64,000 nt of DNA from Lytechinus pictus (lineage: Eukaryota; Echinodermata; Echinoidea; Temnopleuroida; Toxopneustidae): positions 13,118,001 through 13,182,000 of the forward strand of contig NC_087257.1 of NCBI RefSeq assembly GCF_037042905.1. Reading direction: 5' to 3'. The position numbers were made by a program, and so were the translations under genes. Shown here piece by piece: positions 35,501 to 46,641 of this stretch. Every line of letters starts with the position of its first letter. Position 1 is the stretch's first letter. The notes below the pieces were generated by a model, which saw only the letters and a list, made by a program, of their open reading frames with translations, did no database searches and was not told where the DNA came from.

Positions 35501-37204
35501 CTGCAATTCAACAAGCTTCTCCTGGGAATACAAGGGAAGGCGACCCTTGCGTTGTGGGGGCTGCACAGGACCCATGTTCACAACGGCCTTGAATGGACCA
35601 GATGCACCATTGTAACCCTTGAATGAAGGGCTAAACACACAATCATGTTCTGCATGAAGAGACTGAAAATCTCCCCTTGCCTTTGGGGGGAGGATACTAT
35701 CAGGATCCACAATAACAGACTGAGAAGGCTGTGATAAGGTCGGCCCTCCCTGCACCACTGAGGGAAGGGCAGTCTGACTAGGAGGAATTTGCGCAACCTG
35801 ACTGCCATCTGAGACAACCACTGGACAAACCTGACAAAGATGTTCATTGCGACGGATAACACAAGGACCGCGAGAGAGATTTGGGATGCGGATCCTACCA
35901 GCAACACTCGAGACAACACCTGGAGCCGGAAAGAATTCTGTGATCATTGGTGTAGGAGGGGAATCCGAGCGAGGCTCCAAGACAAGTGTCTCATCAGCAG
36001 AAAACTCAGGAGGTAGGGAAAACTCAAGAAATTCACCTGGCCAAATGGTGGTAGTTTGAGAAGGGGCACGAAGGACAAATGCGCGACGCACTGCATGACC
36101 AGCCTTAGGCTTATTACAGGAACCGTAACTAATCACAGTACCATCAGCCAAGGAAATCTCCCTCCTTGCTGGCCTGATGGCCACATCATTCCTTTCCATA
36201 AATGGAGTACCAGCCAAAACGTCAACATCAAGGTTCTCAATGACCAATCCTTCAAAGTGGAACTCATGACTGCCACGACAGACGGTGAAACGAGTTTCAC
36301 CACAAACCTGCAGCGGAGAGGACCCATCAGCCTGATGAGCTGACTGGGTGGTGGAGGACACGTTACAACCTAATACTCGGGCCGTAGAAGCACGCATCAT
36401 GTTCCCAGTAGCACCGCTGTCGAGGGTGATACGAACAGCATGATGATTATAAAATGCATCGAAATAAGGAGACTGGCGAACTTGGACACGCAGTGTGGAA
36501 GAGGTACCTCCACGGCCAGGGTCTGGTGACAAACAAGCCTCGTCACATGACTCCTGGGGGTCAACATCAAAGTCAAAATCATCAGAACCTCCATCATCAA
36601 AAATCTTGGCAACCTGCCTGGCCTTTGCCATGTACTGCCGATCGGAGTCTGGAAGGTAAGGACAGACATTCAAAAAATGGTCACTAGGACGGCCAGCCTG
36701 AACGCACAGTGGACAAGATTTGGAAGACCTAGGACGGAACTTCGCTGGGGTTCGAGACTGAGTACGCCGGGGAGCAGTCTGACTACGACCACGAGGCGGA
36801 AAAGCCGCTGTACGCATTGCCCTGGAACATTCAACTGACTCCAAAAGACTAGTAAGGGCCTGAGAAATTTCAGGTTTGAGGGATGCAAGTGTGCGTGAAC
36901 GGAGTTCTGTGCCGTACCTCTGCTTCACCACCTGGGGAAGGTCAGGGTGCAAAAGGCGAAGCCACTGCAGAACAATGAAATTCTCAATTGTAGGCGAAAG
37001 TTCTTCATCATCCAGGATGGGATCACCGTGATGGGTAATACCACCACCAGCCGTCAACAAATTGTCCTCGACAAAGGCAAGTAATCTCTGATATAAATCT
37101 TCTGGTCGCTCATCAGATTCCAGCTTTATCTCGCAAAAATCCAAAAAAATGGGCACCTGTTGCCTGGAAGCCATAGTGAAGTCTAATAGTGGCCCAAATG
37201 TCAT
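32597..37204 (-). CDS. Gag C-terminus plus Pol polyprotein of the LTR element
   Basis: A 1,535-codon open frame. Residues 1-150 continue a Gag-like domain ([29 protein letters not shown]). A Cys/His cluster CPLC...H...C is at about 164-181. Aspartic protease: LDSGATGN at about 261-268. [14 protein letters not shown] with catalytic Asp near 646, and [11 protein letters not shown] at about 709-718; LADD replaces the usual YxDD, keeping both Asp. RNase H: IVTDGS at about 859-864. Integrase: zinc-binding [11 protein letters not shown]...CHSC (about 1109-1147) then catalytic D near 1175, D near 1233 (RTDPAPGF) and E near 1269 (NPVAEKA). A Pro-rich tail follows. Order PR-RT-RH-IN fits Ty3/Gypsy. 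All key residues appear intact. Confidence 0.9.
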   Translation of the reverse strand: MTFGPLLDFTMASRQQVPIFLDFCEIKLESDERPEDLYQRLLAFVEDNLLTAGGGITHHGDPILDDEELSPTIENFIVLQWLRLLHPDLPQVVKQRYGTELRSRTLASLKPEISQALTSLLESVECSRAMRTAAFPPRGRSQTAPRRTQSRTPAKFRPRSSKSCPLCVQAGRPSDHFLNVCPYLPDSDRQYMAKARQVAKIFDDGGSDDFDFDVDPQESCDEACLSPDPGRGGTSSTLRVQVRQSPYFDAFYNHHAVRITLDSGATGNMMRASTARVLGCNVSSTTQSAHQADGSSPLQVCGETRFTVCRGSHEFHFEGLVIENLDVDVLAGTPFMERNDVAIRPARREISLADGTVISYGSCNKPKAGHAVRRAFVLRAPSQTTTIWPGEFLEFSLPPEFSADETLVLEPRSDSPPTPMITEFFPAPGVVSSVAGRIRIPNLSRGPCVIRRNEHLCQVCPVVVSDGSQVAQIPPSQTALPSVVQGGPTLSQPSQSVIVDPDSILPPKARGDFQSLHAEHDCVFSPSFKGYNGASGPFKAVVNMGPVQPPQRKGRLPLYSQEKLVELQGKFDDLEKLGVFARPEDIGVTVEYVNPSFLVKKPNGGSRLVTAFADVGRYSKPQPSVLPDVDSTLRKIGQWKYIIASDLASAFYQIPLSRDSMKYCGVATPFRGIRVYTRCAMGMPGSETALEELMCRVLGDLLFEGVVVKLADDLYCGADTWQALLHNWSRVLHALASNGLHLSPSKTTVCPKTTTILGWVWSEGNLKASPHRITTLSTCSCPSTVKGMRSFIGAYKMLARVLPNCASYLGPLDESIAGMKSQDRICWTDELHDAFNKAQSGIKSTRTVTLPRPSDQLWIVTDGSVKNHGLGATMYVTRDRTRFVAGFFSAKLRGRQITWLPCEVEALSIAAATKHFSPYIIQSHHPVCILTDSKPCVQAYEKLCRGEFSASPRVSTFLATISRYQVSLRHLAGSANVPSDFASRNAPPCHDVRCQICTFISRMEDSVVHLTSVADILSEKIRLPFTSRHAWGKNQADCPALRRAHAHLTQGTRPSKKLTGIRDVKRYLQVATIARDGLLVVRRDHAFLPQQECIVIPRNVLQGILTALHLQLGHPTSHQLKQVVSRYFYALDLDAAIQQVTVGCHSCLSLQNVPRVATPQSTGDPPCVIGVSFAADVIKRSRQLVFILRESVTSYTVSALIPDERKETLRTALLQLCAPLRPLDGPPSVVRTDPAPGFSALQHDESLRSQGITLEIGRAKNINKNPVAEKAVRELEDELLRDDPRGGPVTPLALALATARLNSRIRGVGLSARELWTQRDQFTSEQIPLRDMDVITNQHEKRLSNHGPSMESKAPKRLSSMGESLVHVGDLVYLRSDRTKTQARPRYLVCSVDNDWCNIRKFVGSQLRSTSYRVRRSDCLKVPPGIPTSHPSRPRVSDDDDDHRDEELASPTPADDSQCLPNASDVTDVPGVPCPPPDPPDIPHELSHPDVSPPLSLSGQSDPPGPFDVTAPNNGRRYPLRRRVPPSYFSDYVCD

Positions 37205-37535
37205 TCAAAGAAGTGGAATTGCGAACAATAGAATTTCTAGCGATGACGGGACAAAAATTAGCAATCTGACCGAGCATAAGATCAAGTAGGTTCGCTTTCT
37301 GTTGAGCAGTTTTGCGCAACTCTGAAGGAACAGAGGGATTGTCATCTATGAAACCCCTTGTGGGGTTAGCTTTTGTTTTCTTACCCCATGTTACCGACTC
37401 AGAAAGGAAGAAAGCGAAGTTAGGATCAAGATTCAAGGTGTACAAAAGATTCTGTCTCCATCCTTCAAAGGATGTAATTGATTCGACTTTACCCAAGCAC
37501 CATTGCTTTGGTACTTTAGGCATACTGCACGCCAT
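37113..37535 (-). CDS. Gag N-terminal frame of the LTR element
   Basis: A 140-codon frame starting [12 protein letters not shown] with Gag-like sequence ([35 protein letters not shown]). It overlaps the long downstream frame by about 90 bp. Homology passes from this frame to the other at a run of seven T (plus-strand A-run at 37143-37149). After it, this frame reads unrelated residues and stops. Reading on into the long frame requires a +1 shift. That could be programmed frameshifting, a real one-base insertion or an assembly error in the homopolymer. Confidence 0.8.
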   Translation of the reverse strand: MACSMPKVPKQWCLGKVESITSFEGWRQNLLYTLNLDPNFAFFLSESVTWGKKTKANPTRGFIDDNPSVPSELRKTAQQKANLLDLMLGQIANFCPVIARNSIVRNSTSLNDIWATIRLHYGFQATGAHFFGFLRDKAGI

Positions 37536-37683
37536 TGTAAGGCTGTGGGACCGACTCTAATTTCGGCTAGATCTAACCAACTACTCGTTCACGGTAAACT
37601 TACTTTTACGGTGCAACCGGCTGTTTTCCTTCTCAGCAAAGTCCTTCAAATGTGGAATAAGAAAAAATTCAGGCGTGAGTGAA

Positions 37684-37701
37684 TCCCATAAGCGGCCACC
37701 A
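37684..37701 (-). promoter_or_regulatory. Primer-binding site
   Basis: Immediately after the 5' LTR, in element orientation, TGGTGGCCGCTTATGGGA begins with the TGG that pairs with a tRNA CCA end. The complementary strand (plus 37681-37701) continues to GAATCCC, resembling the 3' half of a tRNA T arm. The distance is one base longer than a canonical T-stem/acceptor, so the priming tRNA is not identified. Confidence 0.7.
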
Positions 37702-37842
37702 CGACAATAAATGAGGAATCGGAAGCAACTTTGTAGTTGTGATCAATACTTTATTTAACCGTAATCAAGTCAAGAGTCGGACGAACGTGTAGCCGCATAA
37801 CTGACGCAGATGGCGCTATACCAAGATACAAATCAACTGGCG
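37702..37842 (-). repeat. 5' LTR (141 bp)
   Basis: Matches 31056-31196. Being upstream of Gag it should hold the element promoter, though no convincing TATA box is seen beyond GGTATAGCG. Confidence 0.92.
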
Positions 37843-38860
37843 CAGAGGTCTTGCCCTCAAATGGTTTGAAGATTATCTATCTCACAGAAGTCAATATGTG
37901 ATGGTCAATGGTGTCAAATCCTCAATACAGCATCTCAACTGTGGTGTCCCTCAAGGATCTGTCTTGGGCCCTCTCTTGTTCCTTATATATGTCAATGATA
38001 TTATCAAATCTTCTTCTCTTCTCAAGTTTTCCCTGTTTGCCGACGATACTTGTGCACTCATGAGTAGCAGTAACATTAAAACACTTGTCTTGTCGGTAAA
38101 CAGGGAAATAGCAAAAGTCTCTACCTGGTTCAAAGCAAATAAATTATCTCTGAATATAGCCAAAACAAACTATATTATATTTAGATCAAGGAACAAGAGG
38201 GTGCCCCATGACCTATCACATATCATAATTGATAATCTTTTAATTTCTAAATTCAAGAATATAAAATTTCTTGGAGTCACTTTTAATGAGATCATGGATT
38301 GGAGCACACACATATCAGAAATTTGTAAATCTTTATCTAAATATGTTTATATCTTATATAAATTGAAATTCATATTACCTTCTGTTTTAAATATCCTTTA
38401 TAGTAGCCTTATCTTGCCACATCTGAATTATTGTAACTTTATATGGGGTAATACATACAAATCACGCCTTCTAAAACTATGTATCCTACAGAAAAAATCA
38501 ATCTGATTAATTACAAAGTCCCATATGCAAAGTGCTAGTAAACCCCTTTTCAAAAAGAATAATATTTTACCTCTACATGAACTAATTACTTTAAATACTC
38601 TTATCATTATGTACCTTGTTAAAAATCAGATTTTTCCATTGACATATTGCAATATGTTTTCACTCAATTCAAATGTTCATTCATACGCTAATCGACAAAA
38701 AGATAATTTCCATGTTCCGAAAGTGAGACTTCTTTAAATTCACTAGCTTTAGTCGGTATAAAAAAATGGAATCAACTCCCAACTTCCCTAAAAGATTGCT
38801 CAACTGTATCCTGTTTTAACAAAATGTGTAGGGCCTACTTAATGGAAAACCTTTAAAATT
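37843..38860 (+). pseudogene. ORF2 of LINE copy B, RT C-terminal part
   Basis: Reads YVMVNGVKSSIQHLNCGVPQ, GSVLGPLLFLIYVNDI and FADDT, then the C-terminal region to a stop at 38503 (TGA where copy A has an Arg codon). A few further codons are recognisable, with a small insertion near 38713 and another stop near 38817. Confidence 0.8.
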
Positions 38861-39130
38861 ACCAGGGTTTGTGTGTGTGTGTGTACGTGGGGGTGTGTGT
38901 GTGTGTATGTTTATATATTTGCATTTATATCTGCTGATAAAGTTTGTGTTTTGTTTTATGTTTCTAATTGTAAATTTTGTCAATGTTATTGTTTTGGGGG
39001 CCATTCTCTACAAGCAGTTTGCTTTTTTAAGGTCCTACCCATATTTTGTACCATTTATTACATAATTATGTACACTGTATGATTTGTATATACATATTTT
39101 TATGATTGAATAAAACTGAATTGAATTGAA
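37843..39130 (+). mobile_element. LINE copy B, 3' part
   Basis: Continuation of the LINE interrupted at 31055, ending with the 3' UTR, a TG repeat (38868-38908) and the ACTGAATTGAATTGAA tail. It abuts AATTAACGGACG exactly as copy A does at 7142. Confidence 0.87.
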
Positions 39131-39633
39131 AATTAACGGACGTAACCTACAAGTCGCGTCACCTGGTCTATGTAGTGGTACATTTATAAGAGTTGAATAT
39201 CGCAAAAAATGCTATACCATGCAGGCAAGCATACATAACACTTTATATAATGTACATACATACATATATATATATATAATATATAATGGCTTATTGATTC
39301 ATAAAAATCGATTTGGCAGCACTCTCTTTAAATAACAATGATCCTTTCGGAAAATACGGCCAAGTCACCTTCATAAAAAGACGATGACCCTTGTTAGTTC
39401 TAAATAATCGCTTACAAGACCAATTGCAACATTGAAAGTGATATGCCTACTGTACTCCACCCTGAAATAATAAGTTGAATTTCGCAAGAATGGACTTCAA
39501 CAGACTGGCATTCGAAAACTTATCGAAATGGCTTGAAGAAAATAATGAGGTTTGATATTTTCTAGTTTTTAATTATAGTATTTCGTACTCATTAGCAGAG
39601 ATATGCAGTCCTTGACTGCAGTTTAATCGGTGG

Positions 39634-40693
39634 TTAATTGCCTAAACGACCTTGGTTCCAAACCCATATCATTTCGGTAACGTTCAAGCCTGATATAAAA
39701 GCATAGGAGTTCACTTCTTGCACACGACGTTTCATACTCCCTCCGGTAAAGTGCAATAACCGAAAATGTCCCGAAGTGGAACTCCAACTTTCTTGAGGCA
39801 CATCCCAAGGTAGACATCCTCCCACTTGAAGGTGGGCGTGGTTAAGGAAACATTGAAGACCCTCTGGACCACATCCGTAGACAAGATATAGACCGGTCCA
39901 TCCAAATATGGGGGATAATGAGGAAAAGGATATTCCTCCTTCGATAAGTAGAATTTATTTTTTCTGTCCCGTTTTACCACTGCCCCAACCCAGGTTTTCC
40001 CAGCTGCATAGTTGGTCAATGGTGGTTTGATCAACACTTTGCTAAGGAAACGCAGTTGGTTCATCATGGTATCATCATCTATTTTAATGGCATATTGAGC
40101 ATGTTTGCAGAAATTGGTAACCCATTTCAAACCCATCGTTGTCTTTAACGTCAGGTTAAGGTAGTTGTCAAGAAAGTTCTCCTGGACAATGTCCCCATGG
40201 CGAATGGCTTCGTAATCAATATAACTTTGTAGTGTATCATTTGGCGTGGACCCAAGAAGGAAGACGGTGCGCATCGTTCCATGTTCACCCAAAGACTCCC
40301 AGTGGCTTGAATTACCATAAGTCTCTCGAATCGCTTGCCGTCTCTTAAAATGATATGTTGCTGTAGGAGAATAAAAAAGCACGTGGACCTTCATTTTCGA
40401 TCCATCTTTTTCGTAGCAGGTATAAGATGGGTTGTGGATGTATCTGTAGTTGTGTCCAGTTGTCGCGTTATTGAAATTACCGGTTTCATTTCCGTTGTGT
40501 TTTCTCCATAAATCTGGTAACTGATCATTCATTCCAACGGAAGAAATGTTTGAAATAATTACTCCTTTTTGTTCTTTTATTCCTACGATCTCGCCAAACA
40601 ATGTGGAAAAACAACAGAATGAAGTTTAACTGCAATTAAAACGCTCAAGAAAGCAAATGTGTAGAAGAGGACCCGCTTGCATCTTCGAGACAT
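39634..40693 (-). pseudogene. GT31 glycosyltransferase copy 3, two frameshifts
   Basis: Nearly identical to copy 1 through the stem and catalytic domain (FGEIVGIKEQKGVI, IKIDDDT, EDVYLGMCL). One A is missing from an A-run near 40606-40610, disconnecting the start and membrane anchor. Seven bases (TTCTTAA relative to copy 1) are missing near 39767, shifting the last ~40 residues, so the family C-terminus (LLHFTGGSMKRR...GRLGN) lies in another frame. A 289-codon internal frame remains open but lacks the anchor. Confidence 0.87.
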
Positions 40694-42454
40694 ATTAAAT
40701 CACCCGTGGGTTTTCGTGGAAGTGTTCTGGAGAAATCGAAGACGATTCGCAAAATGCTACTAGTAACCAGAAACGTGTTAACTTTAGATGGGATATTTCC
40801 TTAAATGCCTTCTCTTTACAAAGAGGATTCTAAATTTCGATCCAAAGATCAAATGAATACTTATTTTGTCCGATTTGTATTACGAAATTGCACCAACTGA
40901 CTGAATAGCTCATTATGCACCAGCTAATAAGTGAGAAATAACACACATTTTAGGGTTTCTTATTTCAACGCTCTGTATTGTGGCCAACTTGAATATGATG
41001 GCGCTCTTCAATCATGATTGTCTACTGCTCTTCTTGTGTCGCAAATAGAGACATAAATTTTAACTTGGTTAGTACAGGGATGTGTAAGGAAGGGGCGAGA
41101 TCAAGCTACTTCCCTTTGACTCCGTGCTCGACACCGCCGATAACGTATGCGCTAATCTACATCGGTTAACCAGCTGGTTATATCATAGAATGCATAACTC
41201 CAATCTCCTGCATCAGAAAATCAAATGTGGGAAAACTTTCACTGTTCATTTAAAAATTTCATTTGAAATTTGCGCATGAGAAAATGAAGGTAATTTTAAG
41301 GTAATTTCAACCCAAAAAAGGGTTTCACCCAAAACGTTAGGCCATAATACATGTATTATTTCGATTGTTAAGTGATGTATTTTTCGCCATCATAAAAGAC
41401 CAAAAATAGTAGGGGGACATTTGATATTACTTGTCCCCCTTTTATTTTGGGTAGGGGGGGGGGACGCGTCCCCCCTGGGATTTCCGCCCATGTTCCTTCG
41501 GAAAAATCATTGAAGTCACCATCATGAAAAGACGATGACCTTTGTTACTTCTGAAAAATCACTTACTCGAGTCTTAATTAGTTCGGGAGCCAGCGGCATC
41601 TGCCAAGCTAAAAAGGTTACAAATGTTCATCTTCATGCCCCCTAATAAGGAAATGGGCGTCTGGCTGGTCGTGGGTGTGGTCAGGAGGGCCTTGAACAGG
41701 ACCCACAAAACTAGGCTAGCCTAGCTAAAAAAGAAATCTCTTGAAATCGGTGGGATATTTTCTTGCTTATTATCAGGGTCATTAAAAAAATAGTGCCAGA
41801 CATTTTTGGTGGTGGGGAGTAGCCGCCAGACGCAACAAAATAATTCATAAATCTTAAGGAGTCTGACATATACTGAGTAATAGAAATGTATCATCTCCAT
41901 ATGTTTACTCTCACACTTCAGACCCTTAATATATTGTTTGTTTCTGAAACTCTGATGCACCCAAAACTTCTGCATGCAGATGCAGAAAGGGGCTAATGGT
42001 TGGTGGGATGGGGTGTGGTTTTTTGAGGGGTTGGTTGAGGGGGAAGGGTCGGGGGAGGAAGAGCACAAGGGAATTTGTATATCTAGTTTTGGGAGGGAGA
42101 GGGTCTTTCAAAATGGCAATAGCAAAACCGAAAGAAAGAGAGAAAAAAATGATCTTCGTCACCATCAGGAAATTAACTCCCTAAAAACTGCAAAGCTCTA
42201 AGCGTGGTTTTAGATCAGATTTTTTGTTGTTGGGGGGGGGGGGGGGTGGGGGCTTCTGCATGGGGCTTTAGAATTTTCTACGTTGGTCATATCAATACAA
42301 TGGGAATGACCTATATCTTAGGCACCAAGGGGGGGTACTATACTGACCATGCAGCTGGGAATTATCTTCCCGTCTCCCCTGCCCCCTGCTAAAAACATGT
42401 ATTTTGTGTCAATATTAGGCGAGTGATCTTAGCTACCGAGCTCCATGGGCTTGT

Positions 42455-43640
42455 TGCAAGGAAGTGCAATATCATCGGCAAATGCTAGGACCCCGAGATA
42501 CAGGTTGCCTTACAACCAAGATGATGCTCCCTTAGACTTTCGATATACAGCATGGGGAAAGTATATATGTACTCCTCCTTACCGAACTCGTTAAATAATT
42601 AATGGGGAAGGAGGAACCTACTTCATGCTCCCAGAGCACCATGCATGAGCAAGTTTTTTAGAACTCTGCAATGGTCTGTAACAGCACTGGAAATGCTATC
42701 TTGGACAGGAGACTCTCTTGCCAAACCCTGTCGAATGCTTTCCGGGCATCCAGCAGAGCTATGTAAAGAGGCTGGTTGGCTTGTACACTTAGATGGAAAG
42801 GTCTAGTGATTTGCCTGTAAGAGTGCAGGATTTTCCTTGTTGGAATCCGAATTGCAGAGGGTCTGGAATTTGGTGATCTTACAGGTGTTGAACAAGTTTG
42901 GACTTGACCAGTAACTCTAACATCTTCCCTAAGGCAGAGTCAGAGTGATGCCTCTATAATTTCCTTGGTCTGTTTGATCCATGTTCCCAACTTTGAAAAG
43001 AGGCATGATGAGACCATCTTTGAGACTGGGCGGAATGTACTTCAGATGTACCAGCCACTTCTTCACAATAAGGATGGGAATCCTGGTAGTATTCCAAGTG
43101 TATTTTAAGATGTTCTGGAGAGATATTGTCTGTACCACTAGCTTTGCAAAGCAGAAATGGCTGAAGAAATATTCTTCGAGGTAAAGAGATGTTCAAGACC
43201 TTGTGGATAGTATTTCTCATGGGGGAGCAGGTTCTCAGGATGAGCTGGATTCAGAGCTTGCGCAGATCCATAATTAGGGGTGTGGCGAGATCCCTCGAAG
43301 TATTTAGTCCAGTCATGGGTGATATCGGACCCAGAAAAGAAGAGAGCTCCAAAAATGAGTAGGTGCACTCTAATGCTAGAATCCCGTTCTAGCTGATCGT
43401 TCTGCTCATGGGCTTACTCAATTCTTGATAGGAGACCATTCAAGCAGGCAGATCTTGCCTACCTAAGTTTCGCTCATCAGGCTTTCTTCAGATTAGCAGA
43501 TAACTCACCGGTTGGACTGTTATTGTCTTCTCCGGGGGCCGGCCAGGGGCCCGTTGCAGAAAGAGTTGCAATCAAACGCAACTCTTTCTGCAACGGACCC
43601 CAAATCTTTTCCAGACCTTCCATGCATTGATATGCCTCTG
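42455..43640 (-). pseudogene. Decayed non-LTR reverse transcriptase, copy 3
   Basis: The best-preserved of the three relics. It reads WTKYFEGSRHTPNYGSAQAL, NISSAISALQS, KASGTDNISPEHLKI, IPPSLKDGLIMPLFKVGN and NYRGITLTL on the minus strand. The motif A and FADD blocks follow in other frames. Still not translatable. Confidence 0.75.
43545..43602. repeat. 19 bp-stem hairpin insertion (GGGGCCCGTTGCAG family)
   Basis: CCGTTGCAGAAAGAGTTGC (43551-43569) is perfectly complementary to 43578-43596 with an 8-base loop. It is absent from duplicons 1 and 2, where GTCTTCTCCAGATCTTTTC is continuous. The same terminal sequence bounds the larger element at 58194-58338, so this looks like an internally deleted family member. 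Confidence 0.7.
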
Positions 43641-43922
43641 ATACTCTACTCCACATCGGGATAGCAATCAGCCTTCTCCTTACCTATACCATTTCCTTTG
43701 GTGAGAGGAAGGCTCATATAGGTTTGAACAAGGGCTGACTGTGGCCTAGTCAAGGAGATTGTCATAAGGCATTACTTCAGATAGGGAGGTAAGAATTCCC
43801 GCAGAAGCTAAATCAAGAGGTTCGGTATACAGTTCCTTGATCATGATACATCCCTGTCCCTGGGAAGCGGGGGTGCTAAAGAAGCACCACCAAGATTTTA
43901 TTTGGGGGTGCTGCGTGTATTA

Positions 43923-44336
43923 AGGCGACCGCACACCTTACGATTGGTCTTCGACCCGATTTCAGAATAAATGTTGTAGAATTTGATGCTAATATTAAGA
44001 CTTGGAATATCTTACGGTGTAATGTTCGTAATCATCGTACAAATACCTATGTTCAAATCTGTGAATATGCTTTCATCCTTCTTAGAATAAAAACGAATTT
44101 AATATCTAGTCTTAATGACGTCATAGCAGTCGTACGATTGGCTACGATTTGAAACTAATTTGGCCTTTACTCCAAAATAAAGGTTTGCAATCTTTCAAAA
44201 TGGTTATACTAGTATTATTTCAATTAATATTAACCTCAAATAAAATGATATGATCCATTCACATTTTCAGAAAACGAGCAAAGTGCAATTCGTTCCAAAA
44301 TCGGATCGCGATCAGTCGTAAGGTGTGCGGTGGCCT
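43923..44336. mobile_element. PIF/Harbinger-type MITE with TTA target duplication
   Basis: 414 bp bounded by AGGCGACCGCACACCTTACG and its inverted relative ending TAAGGTGTGCGGTGGCCT. TTA is duplicated at 43920-43922 and 44337-44339. The empty site GTGTATTATTCTCC is intact in duplicons 1 and 2. A 3 bp TTA duplication is characteristic of Harbinger transposases; no coding is present. Confidence 0.85.
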
Positions 44337-45109
44337 TTATTCTCCATAGGCCGCACCCCAGGAATTCTGATAGGTGTTAAAACTGGAGAAATATAAGCCA
44401 GAATAACTTTCATTTTATAGTACCCCCTTTTGTTTGCTTTTCAAATTGTTCGGGACTGAAATAACAGGATTTTTTTAGTGAAACCCCTTTTCTTTCTTTG
44501 TATTAGCACCCCAGTAAAAGAAACGTTCCCAGGGCCCTGAGTAGACCAACTTGAGAAAATATTAAATTAAAGAAAATTATCTCGTGGTATCTGCCGTGCA
44601 TAACACAGTATTCGACAAGAGTAGAAAATTAGTCAAATCACTCTCAAATATACCATCAATCATCTTAGCCATATTAAGAGACCCAGCAATTTTCTCAAAA
44701 AATGAAAGAGACTTTATTTATGGGGTAGTATTTTATCAGACACATCGCTTAAACTCCATCACTTATATGCTTTTATATGACATCTAGATAGATCCTTGTC
44801 ATTTGATTGGTTGTTTGATGTTGATCATTCAACCCATTTTACAATGACGTCATCATATGGGCAACTTTGTATACATTAATCGTGCAATTTTGGATCCATA
44901 CGATTTTGTCCATTAAACGCGCACACCGAGACCCCAGGCCATGCCCGAGGCACCACAAGTAAAAACCACTCGTCTTTGCAGCGGAAATGTCGCATGTATG
45001 TACTCGACAATTAACAGACCGAGCTTGCACTGTATGGGCATAATTTATTTTGCATTAAAATTCATCAGTTTCAAATGAAAAGGATCTATTTTTAGGTGGA
45101 ATATAAACC

Positions 45110-45228
45110 AAATAATGAATGTTTTTCATTCGCGAAATGGACAGAATATTTCATTCGGTGATAGATAAAATTAATGATCCATTCAAATCGGCTATTATGT
45201 CCATTGAATTCATAAACATTCATTATTT
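45110..45228. repeat. 119 bp hairpin element, copy 3
   Basis: Third copy of the 15 bp-stem hairpin (see 12609-12727), in the corresponding place. Confidence 0.6.
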
Positions 45229-45931
45229 GTATAACATTCATGCTCCAAAAATAAATCTGTCGAATTTATATTACATGTTTATATTTGGGGGCTACTCGCA
45301 AATGACGTCATATATATAATTATAATAAAAACCTCCTTACCTCACCCTTTCCCCTCTTCAAAAGTACATCCACCTCACTCCACCACCCTTTCCCCCTTTA
45401 TCAATGTTTATGAGATCTGCAGTGAGATTACGGTTTCAGCGCAAAAGAAATATCTGCTGAGAAGGGTTTTAGATTTAGAGACTTAATTAGCACACGAAAT
45501 TCTGAAAAAAGGTACTGAAAAAGATTTCCAAGTAGTTTGCACATGTGTTTTTCGCTCGGTCGCTACGATCACTCGCATAATATTGACACAAAACACATAT
45601 TTTTAGCATTGGGCAGGGGATACGGGAAGATAAATCCCAGCTGCATGGTCAGTATAGTACCCCCCCCCCTTTCTGCCCAAGATATAGGTCATTGTATTGG
45701 TAATGACCAATGTAGAAAATACTCAAGCCCCCGGCAGAAGCCCCCACCCCACAAAAAGTTCGAGTCTCGAACCACACTTATGGTTTTGCATTTTTTAGTT
45801 GATTAATTGCCTAATTTCTCCCCCTTGTTTTTTTTTTTTTTTTTTTTTTTTGAGGGGGGTTGCTTTGTTATTTGTAAAGGCTCCTCCCCCAAGCTAGATA
45901 TACAAGTTTCCTTGTGTTCTTCCTCCCCGAC

Positions 45932-46280
45932 CAGTGGCGTACCTAGGATTTTCCACGGGGGGGGGGGGGGCAAAACCGTCCGCCAAAAACAATCACAAAT
46001 AAAGGATTTCGTACCAGAAAAAAATTGACAAGCAATTTTCCACAGGGGGGGCAAAACCGTCCGCCAAAAACAATCACAAATAAAGGATTTCGTACCAGAA
46101 AAAAATTGACAAGAAAAAAAAAAAGTCTTCAATCACAAAAAGCTCAAGCTCGTCAGGGGGGGGGGGCAATAAAGGTCTTCAAGCTCGTCAGGGGGGCAGG
46201 GATATGTCCTTTGCATGGGTTGTGGCTCGTCAGGGGGACAGACTGCCCCCCCCCCCGTAGGTACACTAGTGTGAGTAGTG
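45932..46280. mobile_element. hAT-type element (copy in duplicon 3), internally duplicated
   Basis: Same ends and same insertion site as 13437-13705. The block GGGGCAAAACCGTCCGCC through GTACCAGAAAAAAATTGACA is present twice, and a short TGAGTAGTG repeat sits before the right TCCCCGAC. Sharing the site with duplicon 1 means it predates their split; the expansion is private. Confidence 0.8.
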
Positions 46281-46641
46281 TCCCCGACCCTTCCCCCTCA
46301 ACCACCCCTCCTCAATCCCACCCAACCACCAAACTTTAGCCCTATTCTGATCGCATGCAGAAGTTTGGGCGCATCAGGGTTTCAGCACAAACAAAATATT
46401 TTGTGTGTCCTGTTTAAGGCCCTCATGACCACACCCACCACTGACGACCAGCAAGACGCACATTTACTTACTAAGGGACATTCATACTATATTGCTATGA
46501 AGGTGAAAATTTGTAACCTTTTTAGCTAGGCAGATGCCGCTGGCTCCCAGACTATCTCTCCCGTTCGAGACCAGTTGCAACATTGAAAGAGATATGCCTA
46601 CTGTAGGCTACTCCATCCTGATATAATAAGTTGAATTTCGC

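Larger units (their letters stand above)
31056..37842 (-). mobile_element. Young Ty3/Gypsy-like LTR retrotransposon nested in LINE copy B
   Basis: A 6.8 kb element on the minus strand: 141 bp LTRs that appear identical, primer-binding site, Gag frame, 1,535-codon Gag-Pol frame and a 1.4 kb 3' untranslated stretch. The insertion splits the RT of LINE copy B. Direct flanks share only CAG (31053-31055 and 37843-37845), shorter than the 4-6 bp usual for LTR elements; a mutated longer duplication cannot be excluded. Identical LTRs indicate recent insertion. The RT connection to RNase H fits Ty3/Gypsy better than BEL/Pao; the lineage is not settled. Confidence 0.92.
41584..46560. mobile_element. 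Long-inverted-repeat element, copy 3
   Basis: Left arm about 41584-42440, right arm about 45535-46560, collinear with 9632-13979 but enlarged by the hairpin and MITE insertions. It shares the hAT-type insertion with copy 1. Confidence 0.6.

Noticed and set aside
33167-36888. Plus- and minus-strand frames of 60-217 codons across the LTR element
   Set aside because: They overlap the 1,535-codon Pol frame and are shadows of it.
31056-37842. BEL/Pao assignment for the LTR element
   Set aside because: The sequence after the RT active site ([38 protein letters not shown]) follows the Ty3/Gypsy pattern, and no A17-type protease context is seen. The choice stays provisional.
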